NCBI RefSeq assembly: GCF_032773895.1 | Contig: NZ_CP120416.1 | Coordinates: 4,493,001-4,557,000, forward strand | Source of the DNA: Teredinibacter sp. KSP-S5-2 | GTDB taxonomy: Bacteria; Pseudomonadota; Gammaproteobacteria; Pseudomonadales; Cellvibrionaceae | Direction of reading: 5' to 3' | Length of the DNA stretch: 64,000 nt | In this document: one piece after another, positions 8,750 to 18,273 of the stretch | Layout of the letters: each line of letters opens with the position of its first letter | Position numbering within the stretch: position 1 is the stretch's first letter | Made by a program: the position numbers and the translations under genes | Notes under the pieces: model-generated | Databases searched by the model: none | Seen by the model: the letters and a program-made list of their open reading frames with translations, nothing else | What the model was told of the DNA's origin: nothing

Positions 8750-9922
8750 TTACAATGCATTAATGATTAACGCAATCATAATGACCTGAGGCAGCGTAAC
8801 CAGAGGAAGAAATAACGCCAGTTTCCAGGATCGCGTTGTCTCTTTTAATACCATGATCTCCGTGTAATCCGTAGATACTCCGGTCATCAAAAACGCGAAA
8901 CTGTTTCCGGGGGCACCGGCACGGTTAAAAATATCCGCGGCAATTGGCGTCGACCCTTCAGAACACACTTCTAATATGGTGGCCGCGACTAACGTCACAC
9001 CTAAGCCGAGAATACTCGGGCCAAAATAGGTGCCAAAAATATCCTCAGGCACAAAGACACGAATAAGGGACGCCAAAACAATACCGAAAAATAACCAACG
9101 TAGAACCGTGCGGGATTCTTTAATGCCGTCAGTAATGAATACAAGGATGGATTTCGGGGTGATTCTGATGGACGCCAACTCATTTTTTATCGCAGGAACA
9201 AGCTGATAATCTTCTGGAAGGTCACACCTATTAGGGTTTCGAGGCAGCACATTTTTCTCAACCAGCACGTCGAATATAAACCCGGTTACTAGTGCGATCG
9301 CAATCGAGAGCACAATGAACAACAACGTCCAGGTTAAACCGATCAAGGCAATTAATATAAGTGTCAGGGAAAATGAATTCCACGGGCTGGCAATAAGGAA
9401 TGCCATCACCTGGCCGGTGGAAACCCCGCGTTCATATAATTTTGCCCCTACCATCAAAATACCGTGGCTGCACAAATCCAACAGCACTCCAGCGCCAGTT
9501 GCTCTCAACAAACCTTGCCAACCCCGATTGGTGCCTAAAGCGGAAATAACAATCTCTCGAGGTAATCGCGACAGTAACGCAACCATCAAGATACCGAACA
9601 ACGCACCCCAGGCCATAGTATTGACCAAGTCAAATGAAGCGTGGCCCAGTCCGTGTATTTTATCGGCGTAGGCCAGAGGTAAACTTGGATTAATAAGGTG
9701 TACTGCGTAAAAAAAGATAACGAAGCCTGCTGAACACCACAATAAATAGTCAAACTTTTTTGAGTCAGTATCGCAACACGACACTTCCATCTTGCTCTCT
9801 GATGCAGCAGACCCACAACAAGAGTTTTTCTGTTGAACAGTTTCCGTTGGTTTCGAGTCGCAACAGGAAGAGGCTGCCTCTTTCTTGATATCGGTTTGAT
9901 TACCGCAACACTTTTCAGACAC
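8750..9922 (-). CDS. SO_0444-type Cu/Zn efflux permease with cysteine-rich N-terminus
   Basis: About 390 residues. The first ~55 residues hold four CC pairs separated by short Ser/Lys-rich spacers, a likely soft-metal sensor or chelating tail. Eight or more transmembrane helices of the permease (DUF318-like) fold follow, with GVLLDLCSHGILMVGA and the paired EVCSEGSTPIAADIF motif placing conserved Cys, His and Ser in the membrane. The family exports copper or zinc. The GTG at 9922 was preferred to a GTG at 9940 because AGGTG lies at proper spacing before it. Specificity for Cu, Zn or another metal cannot be read from the sequence. Confidence 0.8.
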   Translation of the reverse strand: MSEKCCGNQTDIKKEAASSCCDSKPTETVQQKNSCCGSAASESKMEVSCCDTDSKKFDYLLWCSAGFVIFFYAVHLINPSLPLAYADKIHGLGHASFDLVNTMAWGALFGILMVALLSRLPREIVISALGTNRGWQGLLRATGAGVLLDLCSHGILMVGAKLYERGVSTGQVMAFLIASPWNSFSLTLILIALIGLTWTLLFIVLSIAIALVTGFIFDVLVEKNVLPRNPNRCDLPEDYQLVPAIKNELASIRITPKSILVFITDGIKESRTVLRWLFFGIVLASLIRVFVPEDIFGTYFGPSILGLGVTLVAATILEVCSEGSTPIAADIFNRAGAPGNSFAFLMTGVSTDYTEIMVLKETTRSWKLALFLPLVTLPQVIMIALIINAL

Positions 9923-9992
9923 TTTGACACCTATATACACAGATTGCTGTAGTCAAAACCCACATTGTTTATACCGTTACTTTTTTACAATG

Positions 9993-10250
9993 TTAATTCC
10001 GGGTTTGCTCTTCATACCAGGTAAGCAGCTCAATGGCTTCTTCACGTGTGTCGCCACAAAAAAACTTTTCTGGTCGAAACTGCTGGCAAACTTTCGGATA
10101 TTGGCTTTGACCCCATATCCGGCAGTTCATTGTCTCCAAATTTAAATTGACACAAACGGTACCCGCAGGCTTTCCATTGGGCATACCCGGAATCGGGTTG
10201 TTAATCGACGGCACAATACAGCATGCGCCGCAATTTGGTCGGCATTCCAT
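9993..10250 (-). CDS. YkgJ-type cysteine cluster protein
   Basis: An 85-residue protein of the CxxCxxCC family (UPF0153). It starts with CRPNCGACC and has further cysteines in TVCVNLNLETMNC and VCQQF and a late Cys near FFCG, enough for a Zn or Fe-S site. No signal peptide. It starts 7 bases after the DUF4265 gene ends, so the two are cotranscribed. The biochemical role of this family is unknown. Confidence 0.85.
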   Translation of the reverse strand: MECRPNCGACCIVPSINNPIPGMPNGKPAGTVCVNLNLETMNCRIWGQSQYPKVCQQFRPEKFFCGDTREEAIELLTWYEEQTRN

Positions 10251-10257
10251 ATAGCAG

Positions 10258-10740
10258 TTACTGGGGTTTAAGAATCTCTTGCCACCAGTTTAATGGCGTT
10301 ACACCGTCGGCAGGATCGTAGACATTACCGTAAAACCAGGCACTTTCCGTCTCTTCACCGATATGATCATTCAGTATCGCTTCAATCTCTTTAAAACCGC
10401 AACTCACATGAATACTGTAGACAAGTAACCGCTCGTTTTCGAAATCCAGACTTCCCCCCAGTTTTTCCAGGCGGGGTGTAACATCGGCTTCAATCGCACC
10501 AATATCCTGCTTGGCAAATACACGGATACTCAGATTGCCAGAACGTTTAATGAGTTCAAATGTACGCTCGTCCTGGTTGAGCTTTACGTTGTCACCTTTA
10601 GCCACACCCTGGACAAAACTGGGCGATTTAATTAACTTGCAGCTATCATCATCTAATATTTCTACCTGTAGCCGCTCAACCACGGGCTGACCATCTGGCC
10701 GTAAGCCAGCGTATAATTCAATAAACTGATAATTACTCAT
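10258..10740 (-). CDS. DUF4265-like protein
   Basis: A 160-residue soluble protein. The early block VERLQVEILDDDSCKLIKSP followed by SFVQGVAKGD resembles DUF4265 proteins; the C-terminal half has WFYGNVYDPADGVTPLNWW. No catalytic motif is evident. It heads a two-gene unit with the YkgJ-type gene and diverges from the M48 protease gene across a 70-base promoter region. Confidence 0.6.
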   Translation of the reverse strand: MSNYQFIELYAGLRPDGQPVVERLQVEILDDDSCKLIKSPSFVQGVAKGDNVKLNQDERTFELIKRSGNLSIRVFAKQDIGAIEADVTPRLEKLGGSLDFENERLLVYSIHVSCGFKEIEAILNDHIGEETESAWFYGNVYDPADGVTPLNWWQEILKPQ

Positions 10741-10810
10741 ATAAAAAGGGGCCCCTTCCAGCTAAGCTCCGCATTATAGTTCATAGTCGGCTTCATTAAA
10801 GGAGACATTC

Positions 10811-12091
10811 ATGATCCGCACTTTTGGTTTACTCACCTTTCTCTCTATCGTATTTCTCGCAGGCTGTGCCGAAAACCCGGTAACTGGAGAATCGCAGTTT
10901 TCGTTGATTTCTCCCGCGCAGGAAGTGGAGATCGGCAAGAAAAATTACGGCCCCTATCAACAACAACAAGGCGGTCGGTATATCGTCGATCCGGATTTAA
11001 CCCTGTACGTGAATCAAATAGGGCAAAAACTGGCTAAAGTCAGCGATAGACCCAACTTACCCTATGAGTTCGTTGTGTTAAATAACGATGTTCCCAACGC
11101 ATGGGCGTTACCTGGCGGAAAAATTGCCGTTAACCGAGGACTCCTGTGGATGCTGGAAGACGAAGCCCAGCTGGCAGCCGTACTCAGTCACGAGATTGTT
11201 CACGCCGCCGCCAAGCACGGTGCAACGCAAATGACCCAGGCAACATTACTCGGGATCGGTGTCAGTGCCGCAGGAATGGCCTCACAAAACTCTGAGTATG
11301 GGCAATTAATTTCAATGGGTGCAGGTTTGGGCGCAGGCTTATATCAAGCTCGTTATGGACGCCAACAAGAACTCGACTCGGATTTTTACGGCATTAACTA
11401 CATGGTTAAGGCAGGCTATGACCCTCAAGCCGCAGTGGAGTTGCAGGAAAAATTTGTTGAACTCTCTAAAGGCCAGCAAAGTAACTGGATGTCAGATCTA
11501 TTCGCCAGCCACCCACCATCACAGGAACGGGTAGACAAAAACCGACAAAAAGCCCAATCACTCGGTAAAGGTGTGCGCAACAAAGAGCTTTACCAAGCGG
11601 CCATAAAACAAATCAGAAAGGACCGCGCCGCGTACGACCTCAACCAAAAAGCCCGCAAAGCACTGGCAGACAACAATATCAACAGCGCGTTGGCCCTGAC
11701 TCATCAAGCGATAAAAATGCAGGGTAACGAAGCCTTGTTCCACATTACCCGCGGCCAGGTCTATATGGCGCAGAAGCAGTTTGATAACTCAGCCAAAAAC
11801 TTTTCCAAAGCTGTGGCGCTTAACCCGGAGTATTTCCTGGGCTACCTAGGTTTGGGATTATCTCAACTTGAACAAAAGAGCAGTACTAACGCCAAAAGCA
11901 ATTTGGAAAAAAGTACTCAATTGCTACCCACCCCAATAGCGGCGTTTCATTTGGGTGAACTGGAATTAGCTGCAGGGAATCGAGACAAGGCTATCGGTTA
12001 TTTTCAGTTTGCCGCTCAAGATCAGGGACAAATCGGCCAGGCAGCCAAGCAACAGCTTGCTCAACTACAACCAGCTACAACAGCACAATAG
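10811..12091 (+). CDS. M48 metalloprotease lipoprotein with TPR domain, BepA-like
   Basis: A 426-residue periplasmic lipoprotein (lipobox FLAGC at about 15-19). The peptidase domain contains HEIVHAAAKH (zinc ligands about H132 and H136) and the third ligand in QELDSDFYG. The C-terminal ~170 residues form TPR helices (NINSALALTHQ, FHITRGQVYMAQKQF, EYFLGYLGLGLSQL). This is the architecture of BepA/YfgC and LoiP-type proteins, which degrade or chaperone outer-membrane proteins during BAM/LPT assembly. A ribosome site (AAGGAG) precedes the ATG. Monocistronic by context. Confidence 0.88.
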   Translation: MIRTFGLLTFLSIVFLAGCAENPVTGESQFSLISPAQEVEIGKKNYGPYQQQQGGRYIVDPDLTLYVNQIGQKLAKVSDRPNLPYEFVVLNNDVPNAWALPGGKIAVNRGLLWMLEDEAQLAAVLSHEIVHAAAKHGATQMTQATLLGIGVSAAGMASQNSEYGQLISMGAGLGAGLYQARYGRQQELDSDFYGINYMVKAGYDPQAAVELQEKFVELSKGQQSNWMSDLFASHPPSQERVDKNRQKAQSLGKGVRNKELYQAAIKQIRKDRAAYDLNQKARKALADNNINSALALTHQAIKMQGNEALFHITRGQVYMAQKQFDNSAKNFSKAVALNPEYFLGYLGLGLSQLEQKSSTNAKSNLEKSTQLLPTPIAAFHLGELELAAGNRDKAIGYFQFAAQDQGQIGQAAKQQLAQLQPATTAQ

Positions 12092-12172
12092 CTATTCGGA
12101 ATTTTTGCAGGACATATTGAGTGGCGCGATCCGCGTCACTCTCTTTTTCTCATCACGCCAGTATTACTTCAA

Positions 12173-12394
12173 TTAACAAGCAAAATTGCCTTCTTTTCGT
12201 CGACGTTCGCACTCTTTTCTTATGTTTTCGCACGCGGTTACTTTACCGGGAGAGGTGGGATTGCCTTGAATACAAGCCTCTCTTTTTGCAGCCAATTCCT
12301 GATTACTCATTCCCCGAATACCACCTTCACAGCCAAGAAGTATCAGGCTAGACAAGAGTAAACATAAATAAGTGAATCGAGTGGATAAACTCAT
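12173..12394 (-). CDS. Small lipoprotein, hypothetical
   Basis: A 73-residue protein with a signal peptide ending in ILLGC (lipidated Cys about residue 22). The mature part is short and basic, with three cysteines (EACIQG, TACENI, KECERRRKEG) and a terminal Cys, so two disulfides are possible. No family recognised. It lies between the M48 protease (convergent) and phoU, with no obvious partner. Confidence 0.6.
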   Translation of the reverse strand: MSLSTRFTYLCLLLSSLILLGCEGGIRGMSNQELAAKREACIQGNPTSPGKVTACENIRKECERRRKEGNFAC

Positions 12395-12505
12395 AGCGCC
12401 TCAATGGTGTGTTTAATTATTTTAAATGGCTATGTATGAGTTTAGCTTATTCTTAAAAGATCGTTTCGTTTCTTGGAAAAACACCAAAAACGTATAAAAA
12501 ACACG

Positions 12506-13261
12506 CTACCTGGGTAGAGGGGCTCGCATGCTCTGCTCACGTTCTTCGATTTGTTTTTCAATTTCTTTGATGGGCAGGTGACGAACATCTGTGCCATAAA
12601 CAAGATAAATCACCTGTTCAGCAATATTCCGGGCGTGATCACCAATGCGCTCCAAAGAGCGTAGCGCCCAAGTAACATTCATCACCCGACTGATTGAGCG
12701 GGGGTCTTCCATCATAAAGGTGATCAGTTCACGCATTGCCGATTTGTATTCCCGATCCACATCTTTATCTTCCCGGACCACCCGTATTGCTGCCTTCACA
12801 TCAAAACGGGCAAACGCATCCAGAGCCAGATTAATCATCTGCGCAACATTCGCGCCGATATGACGAAGCTCAACATAACCGCGCGGGGCTTCACCTTCTT
12901 CGCTGAGTGCCAGCGCCATTTTGGCAATTTTATTGGCCTCGTCACCAATACGTTCTAAATCCCGAGTGGCTTTGGAAACCATCATGACCAGACGTAAATC
13001 AGATGCTGCCGGTTGCCGTCGAGCCAGGATCAACGTGCACTCATGATCCAGATTAATTTCCCACTGATCAATTTCCTGCTCCAATCCACACACTTCATCG
13101 GCCAGATCCACATCCACCGTTTCAATCGCCTTTACCGCATTAACGACCTGATTTTCCACCATGCCGCCCATCTCCAGAAAATCTGAGCGAAGAGTTTCGA
13201 GGTCGGCATTAAATTGCTGCGATATATGTTGATTCAGATGAGTCGCGTTCATTGTTTTCAT
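12506..13261 (-). CDS. phoU: Phosphate transport regulator PhoU
   Basis: A 251-residue all-helical protein with two PhoU repeats. Each holds the metal-binding E/DxxxD pattern (RDLERIGDEANKIA in the first, RSLERIGDHARNIAE in the second). PhoU links PstSCAB to the PhoR sensor kinase and damps Pho signalling when phosphate is plentiful. It is the last gene of the pst operon, 14 bases after pstB. Two starts, three codons apart (13261, 13252), are both possible. Confidence 0.95.
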   Translation of the reverse strand: MKTMNATHLNQHISQQFNADLETLRSDFLEMGGMVENQVVNAVKAIETVDVDLADEVCGLEQEIDQWEINLDHECTLILARRQPAASDLRLVMMVSKATRDLERIGDEANKIAKMALALSEEGEAPRGYVELRHIGANVAQMINLALDAFARFDVKAAIRVVREDKDVDREYKSAMRELITFMMEDPRSISRVMNVTWALRSLERIGDHARNIAEQVIYLVYGTDVRHLPIKEIEKQIEEREQSMRAPLPR

Positions 13262-13275
13262 ACTCTAAAAATACC

Positions 13276-14136
13276 TTACCCCAAACGACCAGTAATATAG
13301 GCTTCTGTCAGCATATGTTCGGGGTTGGTAAATACTTTTTGCGTGTCGTTCACTTCAATAATTCTTCCCATGTGAAAGTACGCTGTCCTATCAGATACTC
13401 TAGCAGCCTGTTGCATCGAGTGGGTGACAATTACGATAGTGTAGTTTTTCCCCAACTCAAACATGAGTTCTTCGATTTTGGCCGTGGCAATCGGGTCCAG
13501 TGCCGAGCAGGGTTCATCCATCAAAATCACTTCCGGCTGAATGGCAATGGCTCGGGCAATACACAAACGTTGCTGTTGCCCACCAGACAAACTGGTACCG
13601 GGTTTGTGTAATATATTTTGCACTTCTTCCCATAATCCTGCCCGACGCAGTGATGTTTCAACAATTTCGTCCATTTCCGAACGGCGGATAGCCAAACCGT
13701 GAATACGTGGCCCATAGGCAACGTTTTCGTAGATGGATTTTGGAAACGGATTGGGTTTTTGAAAAACCATGCCCACCCGAGCACGCAAGGTCACCACATC
13801 CATTTTCGGGTGATAAATTTCTTCACCGTCCAATTGAACCTGACCGGATACTTCGCAGCCTTCGATAATGTCGTTCATTCGATTCAAACAACGTAAGAAT
13901 GTGGTTTTACCGCAACCGGAAGGGCCAATCATCGAAATAATTTCTTTGTTGCCGATATCAATGCTGGCGTTATTAATTGCCGCCTTACCATCGTAGGTAA
14001 CGCTCAACTTACGTACTTTGAATTTAATATCGTCGTTGAGCAACGCTTTACCTACCGCCTGATCAGCATCAGGAAGGGTGGAATTTTCTCCACTGCCAGG
14101 TCTATGGGTAGTTTGCTCAGGAGTTTCTACTGTCAT
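13276..14136 (-). CDS. pstB: Phosphate ABC transporter ATPase PstB
   Basis: A 286-residue ABC ATPase. Walker A is GPSGCGKTT, the signature is [14 protein letters not shown] and Walker B is [14 protein letters not shown]. The family marker EISMIGPSG and the insertion with [13 protein letters not shown] match PstB. An N-terminal extension of about 35 Ser/Thr/Pro-rich residues precedes the ABC domain, slightly longer than in E. coli. It lies 27 bases after pstA and powers high-affinity phosphate import with PstC and PstA. Confidence 0.96.
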   Translation of the reverse strand: MTVETPEQTTHRPGSGENSTLPDADQAVGKALLNDDIKFKVRKLSVTYDGKAAINNASIDIGNKEIISMIGPSGCGKTTFLRCLNRMNDIIEGCEVSGQVQLDGEEIYHPKMDVVTLRARVGMVFQKPNPFPKSIYENVAYGPRIHGLAIRRSEMDEIVETSLRRAGLWEEVQNILHKPGTSLSGGQQQRLCIARAIAIQPEVILMDEPCSALDPIATAKIEELMFELGKNYTIVIVTHSMQQAARVSDRTAYFHMGRIIEVNDTQKVFTNPEHMLTEAYITGRLG

Positions 14137-14163
14137 AACTTATCTCATTAAAACGACAATCGT

Positions 14164-15477
14164 TTACCAACGTTTTTCCAGCCGTTTTCGTAACCATACC
14201 GCCAGCGCATTCATAAACACCAAAAATGCCAGAAGCACCATGATGGCAGCCGACGTTAATTCAACAAATGCTTTTTCCGGGCTATCTGCCCATAAATAAA
14301 TTTGCACAGGCAGTACTGTAGCCGGATCAGTAATACCTGAGGGAATATCGACTATAAACGCCACCATACCAATCATCAGTAGCGGCGCGGTTTCACCCAA
14401 CGCCTGGGCCATACCAATAATGGCCCCGGTTAACATTCCCGGCATGGCAGCAGGTAAGACATGATTCAAAATAACCTGCATTTTCGAAGCACCCACACCG
14501 TAAGCCGCCTCTTTAATCGATGGCGGAACCGCTTTGATGGACGCCCGACTGGAAATAATAATGGTGGGTAAGGTCATTAAGGTCAGAACCAGCCCACCCA
14601 CTAGCGGCACCGAGCGAGGAACACCTAATATGCCAATAAAAATCGCCAGCCCCAATAGCCCAAAAATAATGGAGGGTACGGCAGCGAGATTATTGATATT
14701 CACCTCGATAAACTCAGTCCACTTGTTTTGCGGCGCGTACTCTTCCAGATAAACTGCCGCCGCAACACCAATAGGAAATGACAAACAGAAGGTGACTAGA
14801 AGAGTCAGCATACTGCCGACTATTGCACCGTAGATACCCGCAATTTCCGGTTCGCTGGAATCGCCGTTGCTGAAAAAACTGGTGTTAAAGCGCTGTTTAA
14901 TTTGATTGTTGTCTTGCAGTTGTGCAATCCATTGTTTTTGCTGCTCGGACAAACGGGTTGAAAACCCTTTGCTCCCTGTTGCACCAAAGGATTTTATATA
15001 GGTATCCACATCGTCGTCGGCCAGAACCCAAAGTGTCTCGTTGCCACCTAGTAGTTGAGGATTTTTCTCCAACTCCGATTTAACCTGATAGGCCACTCCA
15101 ATACTGAGCAAACGAGCAAGTTCTCGCTGGTCTTCATCCTGCTGCACGGCAGGGAAATTGCTCAATAACGCCTGCTTGACCACAATACCGTAATCAGCTG
15201 AGTTCAATTGGTCCAGGTCTTCCATGTCGTAGAGGTACATGGCTTCGCGGTCAAACTGAATATCAAGTTCAATGTATGTTTGACGAAAAGAACTAAAACC
15301 ACGACCAAATATTTCACTGAAAAGCACCCCCAGAGCCAACATACTAAAGAGCACAGAGAGCAAACCGATGGATTTAAAAATCTTTTCCGAGCGATAACGC
15401 CGCTTTAAATTTTTTTGAATTTGCTCCGAAATATTATCCACGCTTTGCGGTTTAATATTTTTCTGATGACTATTCAT
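14164..15477 (-). CDS. pstA: Phosphate ABC transporter permease PstA
   Basis: About 437 residues. After one N-terminal helix (about 40-62) comes a long periplasmic domain of around 170 residues, then five to six helices with the ABC permease EAA loop (IKEAAYGVGASKMQVILNHV). The extra periplasmic domain makes it the long PstA form common in marine gammaproteobacteria, larger than the E. coli protein of about 296 residues. The ATG at 15477 overlaps the pstC end by eight bases and was preferred over a GTG or ATG further upstream inside pstC. Confidence 0.93.
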   Translation of the reverse strand: MNSHQKNIKPQSVDNISEQIQKNLKRRYRSEKIFKSIGLLSVLFSMLALGVLFSEIFGRGFSSFRQTYIELDIQFDREAMYLYDMEDLDQLNSADYGIVVKQALLSNFPAVQQDEDQRELARLLSIGVAYQVKSELEKNPQLLGGNETLWVLADDDVDTYIKSFGATGSKGFSTRLSEQQKQWIAQLQDNNQIKQRFNTSFFSNGDSSEPEIAGIYGAIVGSMLTLLVTFCLSFPIGVAAAVYLEEYAPQNKWTEFIEVNINNLAAVPSIIFGLLGLAIFIGILGVPRSVPLVGGLVLTLMTLPTIIISSRASIKAVPPSIKEAAYGVGASKMQVILNHVLPAAMPGMLTGAIIGMAQALGETAPLLMIGMVAFIVDIPSGITDPATVLPVQIYLWADSPEKAFVELTSAAIMVLLAFLVFMNALAVWLRKRLEKRW

Positions 15478-16855
15478 AACGCTCCCTATGTTTTTTAACG
15501 ACTCGAAGCGCATAGATATTCAGAATTAACGTGGAAATAAACAGCATCAACCCAAGTGCAAACGCAGCCAGCGTTTTCGGGCTATCAAATTCCTGATCGC
15601 CAACCAATAGTGTGACTATCTGAACCGTGATGGTTGTGACTGCTTCCAAGGGGTTTGCCGTAAGGTTGGCCGATAATCCCGCCGCCATCACCACAATCAT
15701 GGTTTCACCGATAGCCCGGCTCACTGCTAACAAAACGCCGCCAACAATACCGGGCAACGCTGCAGGAATGATAACGGTTTTAATCGTTTCCGAAGGCGTC
15801 GCGCCCAAACCAAGTGCACCTTCTTTCAGGGAAATAGGCACCGCGTTAATCACATCATCCGCCAGAGAAGAAATAAACGGGATAATCATAATGCCCATCA
15901 CCAGGCCTGCGGCCAGCGCACTTTCGGAAGCAACGGTTAACCCCAGGCTTTCACCGAGATTTTTAATAAAGGGAGCGACCGTTAAGGCGGCAAAAAAGCC
16001 GTAAACGACGGTGGGAATACCCGCGAGAATTTCCAATGCAGGTTTAACAATATTGCGCGTTTTACGACTGGCGTATTCCGACAAATAAAATGCAGACATA
16101 AGCCCAGCCGGGACCGCAACAAACATGGCGATACCTGCAACCAACAAAGTGCCGGTAAACAAGGGAACCGCACCAAAGCTGCCGGATGCTGCAACTTGTC
16201 CCTCGCGTATGGCAATTTGAGGGCTCCACTGCAAACCAAACAGAAAATCAAACAACGGCACTTCGTGAAAAAACCGCAGTGACTCAAACAATACCGACAG
16301 CACGATACCCACGGTAGTAAATATCGCCACTAGGGAACACGCGAGCAACGCCAGCTTAAATGAATTCTCGACCTTTCTGCGCGCCTCAAATTCGTGGTGA
16401 ATCCGCGCCCAACTGATCACCATAATGATGGCCATCAAACTGGAAATAAACGCCACCATGGCCCACCAGCTGATCGCCTGAAGCTGGCTGAAGCGGTCAG
16501 CAGCATCCAATAAATACCAGGGGGTTTTCCCCGGGAAGCCACCATGAGCAATATTTTCAATTTGGTTCATCACCAAACCGAGTTCGTCCTTGGGCAGGCT
16601 GGAGATTTCCGCTGGCAATTCTCGCAAAATGATGGCTCGCACTATGTCGCCATCAAAGAATTTCCACAAAACCAAAACCGTTAAGGAAGGCAAGGCACAC
16701 CAGAGTGCGGTCAATACACCATGGTAGAAGGGTAAGGAGTTCAGGTGATGCACTCCCCCCAAAGATAAAGCGCCATGTAATGACCGGTTTTGCCCCATAA
16801 CGTAAGCAAAGCTGGTCATACATAGAATGATGACAACAAATAATAACGTATTCAT
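15470..16855 (-). CDS. pstC: Phosphate ABC transporter permease PstC
   Basis: A 461-residue permease. Helices at about 1-15 and 45-65 flank a periplasmic insert. A further helix is followed by the core permease with the EAA loop (LKEGALGLGATPSETIKTVI) and the PstC-typical RAIGETMIVVMAAG. Like PstA, it is the enlarged form. It starts about 100 bases downstream of pstS, separated from it by a hairpin that may reduce read-through. Confidence 0.94.
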   Translation of the reverse strand: MNTLLFVVIILCMTSFAYVMGQNRSLHGALSLGGVHHLNSLPFYHGVLTALWCALPSLTVLVLWKFFDGDIVRAIILRELPAEISSLPKDELGLVMNQIENIAHGGFPGKTPWYLLDAADRFSQLQAISWWAMVAFISSLMAIIMVISWARIHHEFEARRKVENSFKLALLACSLVAIFTTVGIVLSVLFESLRFFHEVPLFDFLFGLQWSPQIAIREGQVAASGSFGAVPLFTGTLLVAGIAMFVAVPAGLMSAFYLSEYASRKTRNIVKPALEILAGIPTVVYGFFAALTVAPFIKNLGESLGLTVASESALAAGLVMGIMIIPFISSLADDVINAVPISLKEGALGLGATPSETIKTVIIPAALPGIVGGVLLAVSRAIGETMIVVMAAGLSANLTANPLEAVTTITVQIVTLLVGDQEFDSPKTLAAFALGLMLFISTLILNIYALRVVKKHRERYE

Positions 16856-16900
16856 TCCGTCACACTAATTTCGTTCATTCACCCTGACACAATGATAAAA

Positions 16901-16927
16901 CCCGGCATATGCTGAACATCCACCGGG
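16901..16927 (-). terminator. Attenuating hairpin between pstS and pstC
   Basis: On the minus strand, CCCGG and CCGGG pair around a 17-base loop that itself contains an ATG/CAT pair, and TTTTAT follows directly. Such partial terminators after the binding-protein gene are common in ABC operons and would favour pstS mRNA over pstCAB. The short stem makes complete termination unlikely. Confidence 0.5.
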
Positions 16928-16954
16928 CTGACAATTAAAAATTGGCGGCGCCTT

Positions 16955-18001
16955 TTACAAGCTCAGAGGCACCAGATTTTTCACCGTTTTCTTTACATTT
17001 TGGCGAATCGCCTTGGGCAGAGGAATCATTCCCTTATCCACAAGATAACCCTGCTCTCCCCAGGCTCGCTCACTGGTAAATTCCCGCAAGTATTCTTCGA
17101 TACCCGGAATCACATTCACGTGCGCCTTTTTTACATACATATATAACGGGCGAGACACCGAATATCGGCCGCTGATAATCGCATCCATTGATGGCAAAGT
17201 CTGCTCAATCTTTGCTGGCTGCACCTTATCCAGGTTTTGTTCCAGATAGCTGTAACCAAAAATACCCAGGGACTCTGGCGAACGAACCAGTTTATTAACC
17301 ACAACGTTGTCCTGTTCGCCGGAATCGATGTATACGCCGTCCTCACGAATGGCATGGCAGATGGCCTTGTAGCGAGATTTATTACTCGCCTTTAATGCTT
17401 TGACCCACGGGTATTTCTGACACCCGGCCTCCATCACCAACTCCGAAAAAGCATCACGGGTTCCCGAGGAAGGAGGTGGCCCGTATACCCTAATTTCCTG
17501 CTTGGGAAGCTTTGGGTTAATCTCATTCCAGGTTTTATAGGGGTTATCGATCAACGCATCTGCGAGCTCTCCTTGAGGAATCTGTTTCGCCAACGCCAGA
17601 AAAATCTCTTGCCGCGTAATTTCAAACTCTGGAGCCACAATAGAGTTAGCGATGACTATGCCATCGTAACCAACCTTTACTTCGAGGATTTCCGTTACCC
17701 CATGACGTCGGCACTTATCCACTTCAACCTGTTTTATTCGTCGCGAGGCATTAGCGATATCCGGGTAACCAACACCAATCCCCTTACAAAATGCGTCCAA
17801 ACCACCGCCCGTTCCGAGCTGCTCGACTGTGGGCGTTTTAAAGGACGTCGTCCGGCCAAAACGCTCTGCCACCACTTTGGAAAAGGGGTAGACCGTCGAT
17901 GACCCGACTATCAAAATCTGTTCCCGGCCTGAATAGGCCGCTTGTGACATAAACAATATTGCCAACAATAGCGCGCTTTGAAGTGTTTTAATCACAGGCA
18001 A
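16955..18001 (-). CDS. pstS: Phosphate-binding protein PstS
   Basis: A 348-residue periplasmic protein with a signal peptide (cleavage probably after QAAYS, about residue 23). The phosphate-binding segments are readable: VGSSTVYPF near the N-terminus, RRIKQVEVD, and YGPPPSSGTRDAF in the middle. It belongs to the PstS family rather than the sphX/PtsS variants. It is first in the operon pstS-pstC-pstA-pstB-phoU and is preceded by a Pho box and -10 element. Confidence 0.93.
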   Translation of the reverse strand: MPVIKTLQSALLLAILFMSQAAYSGREQILIVGSSTVYPFSKVVAERFGRTTSFKTPTVEQLGTGGGLDAFCKGIGVGYPDIANASRRIKQVEVDKCRRHGVTEILEVKVGYDGIVIANSIVAPEFEITRQEIFLALAKQIPQGELADALIDNPYKTWNEINPKLPKQEIRVYGPPPSSGTRDAFSELVMEAGCQKYPWVKALKASNKSRYKAICHAIREDGVYIDSGEQDNVVVNKLVRSPESLGIFGYSYLEQNLDKVQPAKIEQTLPSMDAIISGRYSVSRPLYMYVKKAHVNVIPGIEEYLREFTSERAWGEQGYLVDKGMIPLPKAIRQNVKKTVKNLVPLSL

Positions 18002-18061
18002 CTCCTTAAAGTAAACCTCAAGCTAAGCCGATACCGCTGACTGACTTTTACTCGGCCCGCC

Positions 18062-18095
18062 ATAATATGAATTTTTTGTAACAGTTTTATTTCAG
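18062..18095 (-). promoter_or_regulatory. Pho box and -10 element of the pst operon
   Basis: Read on the minus strand, three 7-base units recur every 11 bases: CTGAAAT, CTGTTAC and AATTCAT, each pair separated by AAAA. The first two form an 18-base Pho box (18078-18095) that by my count agrees with the consensus CTGTCATAWAWCTGTCAY at 15 of 18 positions. Exactly 10 bases further lies TATTAT (18062-18067), a good -10. This matches the spacing of class II PhoB promoters, where the Pho box replaces the -35. It sits about 60 bases before the pstS start. Confidence 0.8.
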
Positions 18096-18273
18096 TAGAT
18101 AATTTTTATCCATTTTGGCGTTTTTTAACCAAAAGGCGCCATTATTCGCCTGTGATTAACCATACAGACAAAATTTGGGAAAAACCCGGCTTTGTTAGGC
18201 AGGGAGTAAGCATATGGTTATACTCCCCGTACTGAGCTAAGGCTCTCGCCAAATCGAATAATAAAAAAAGACT

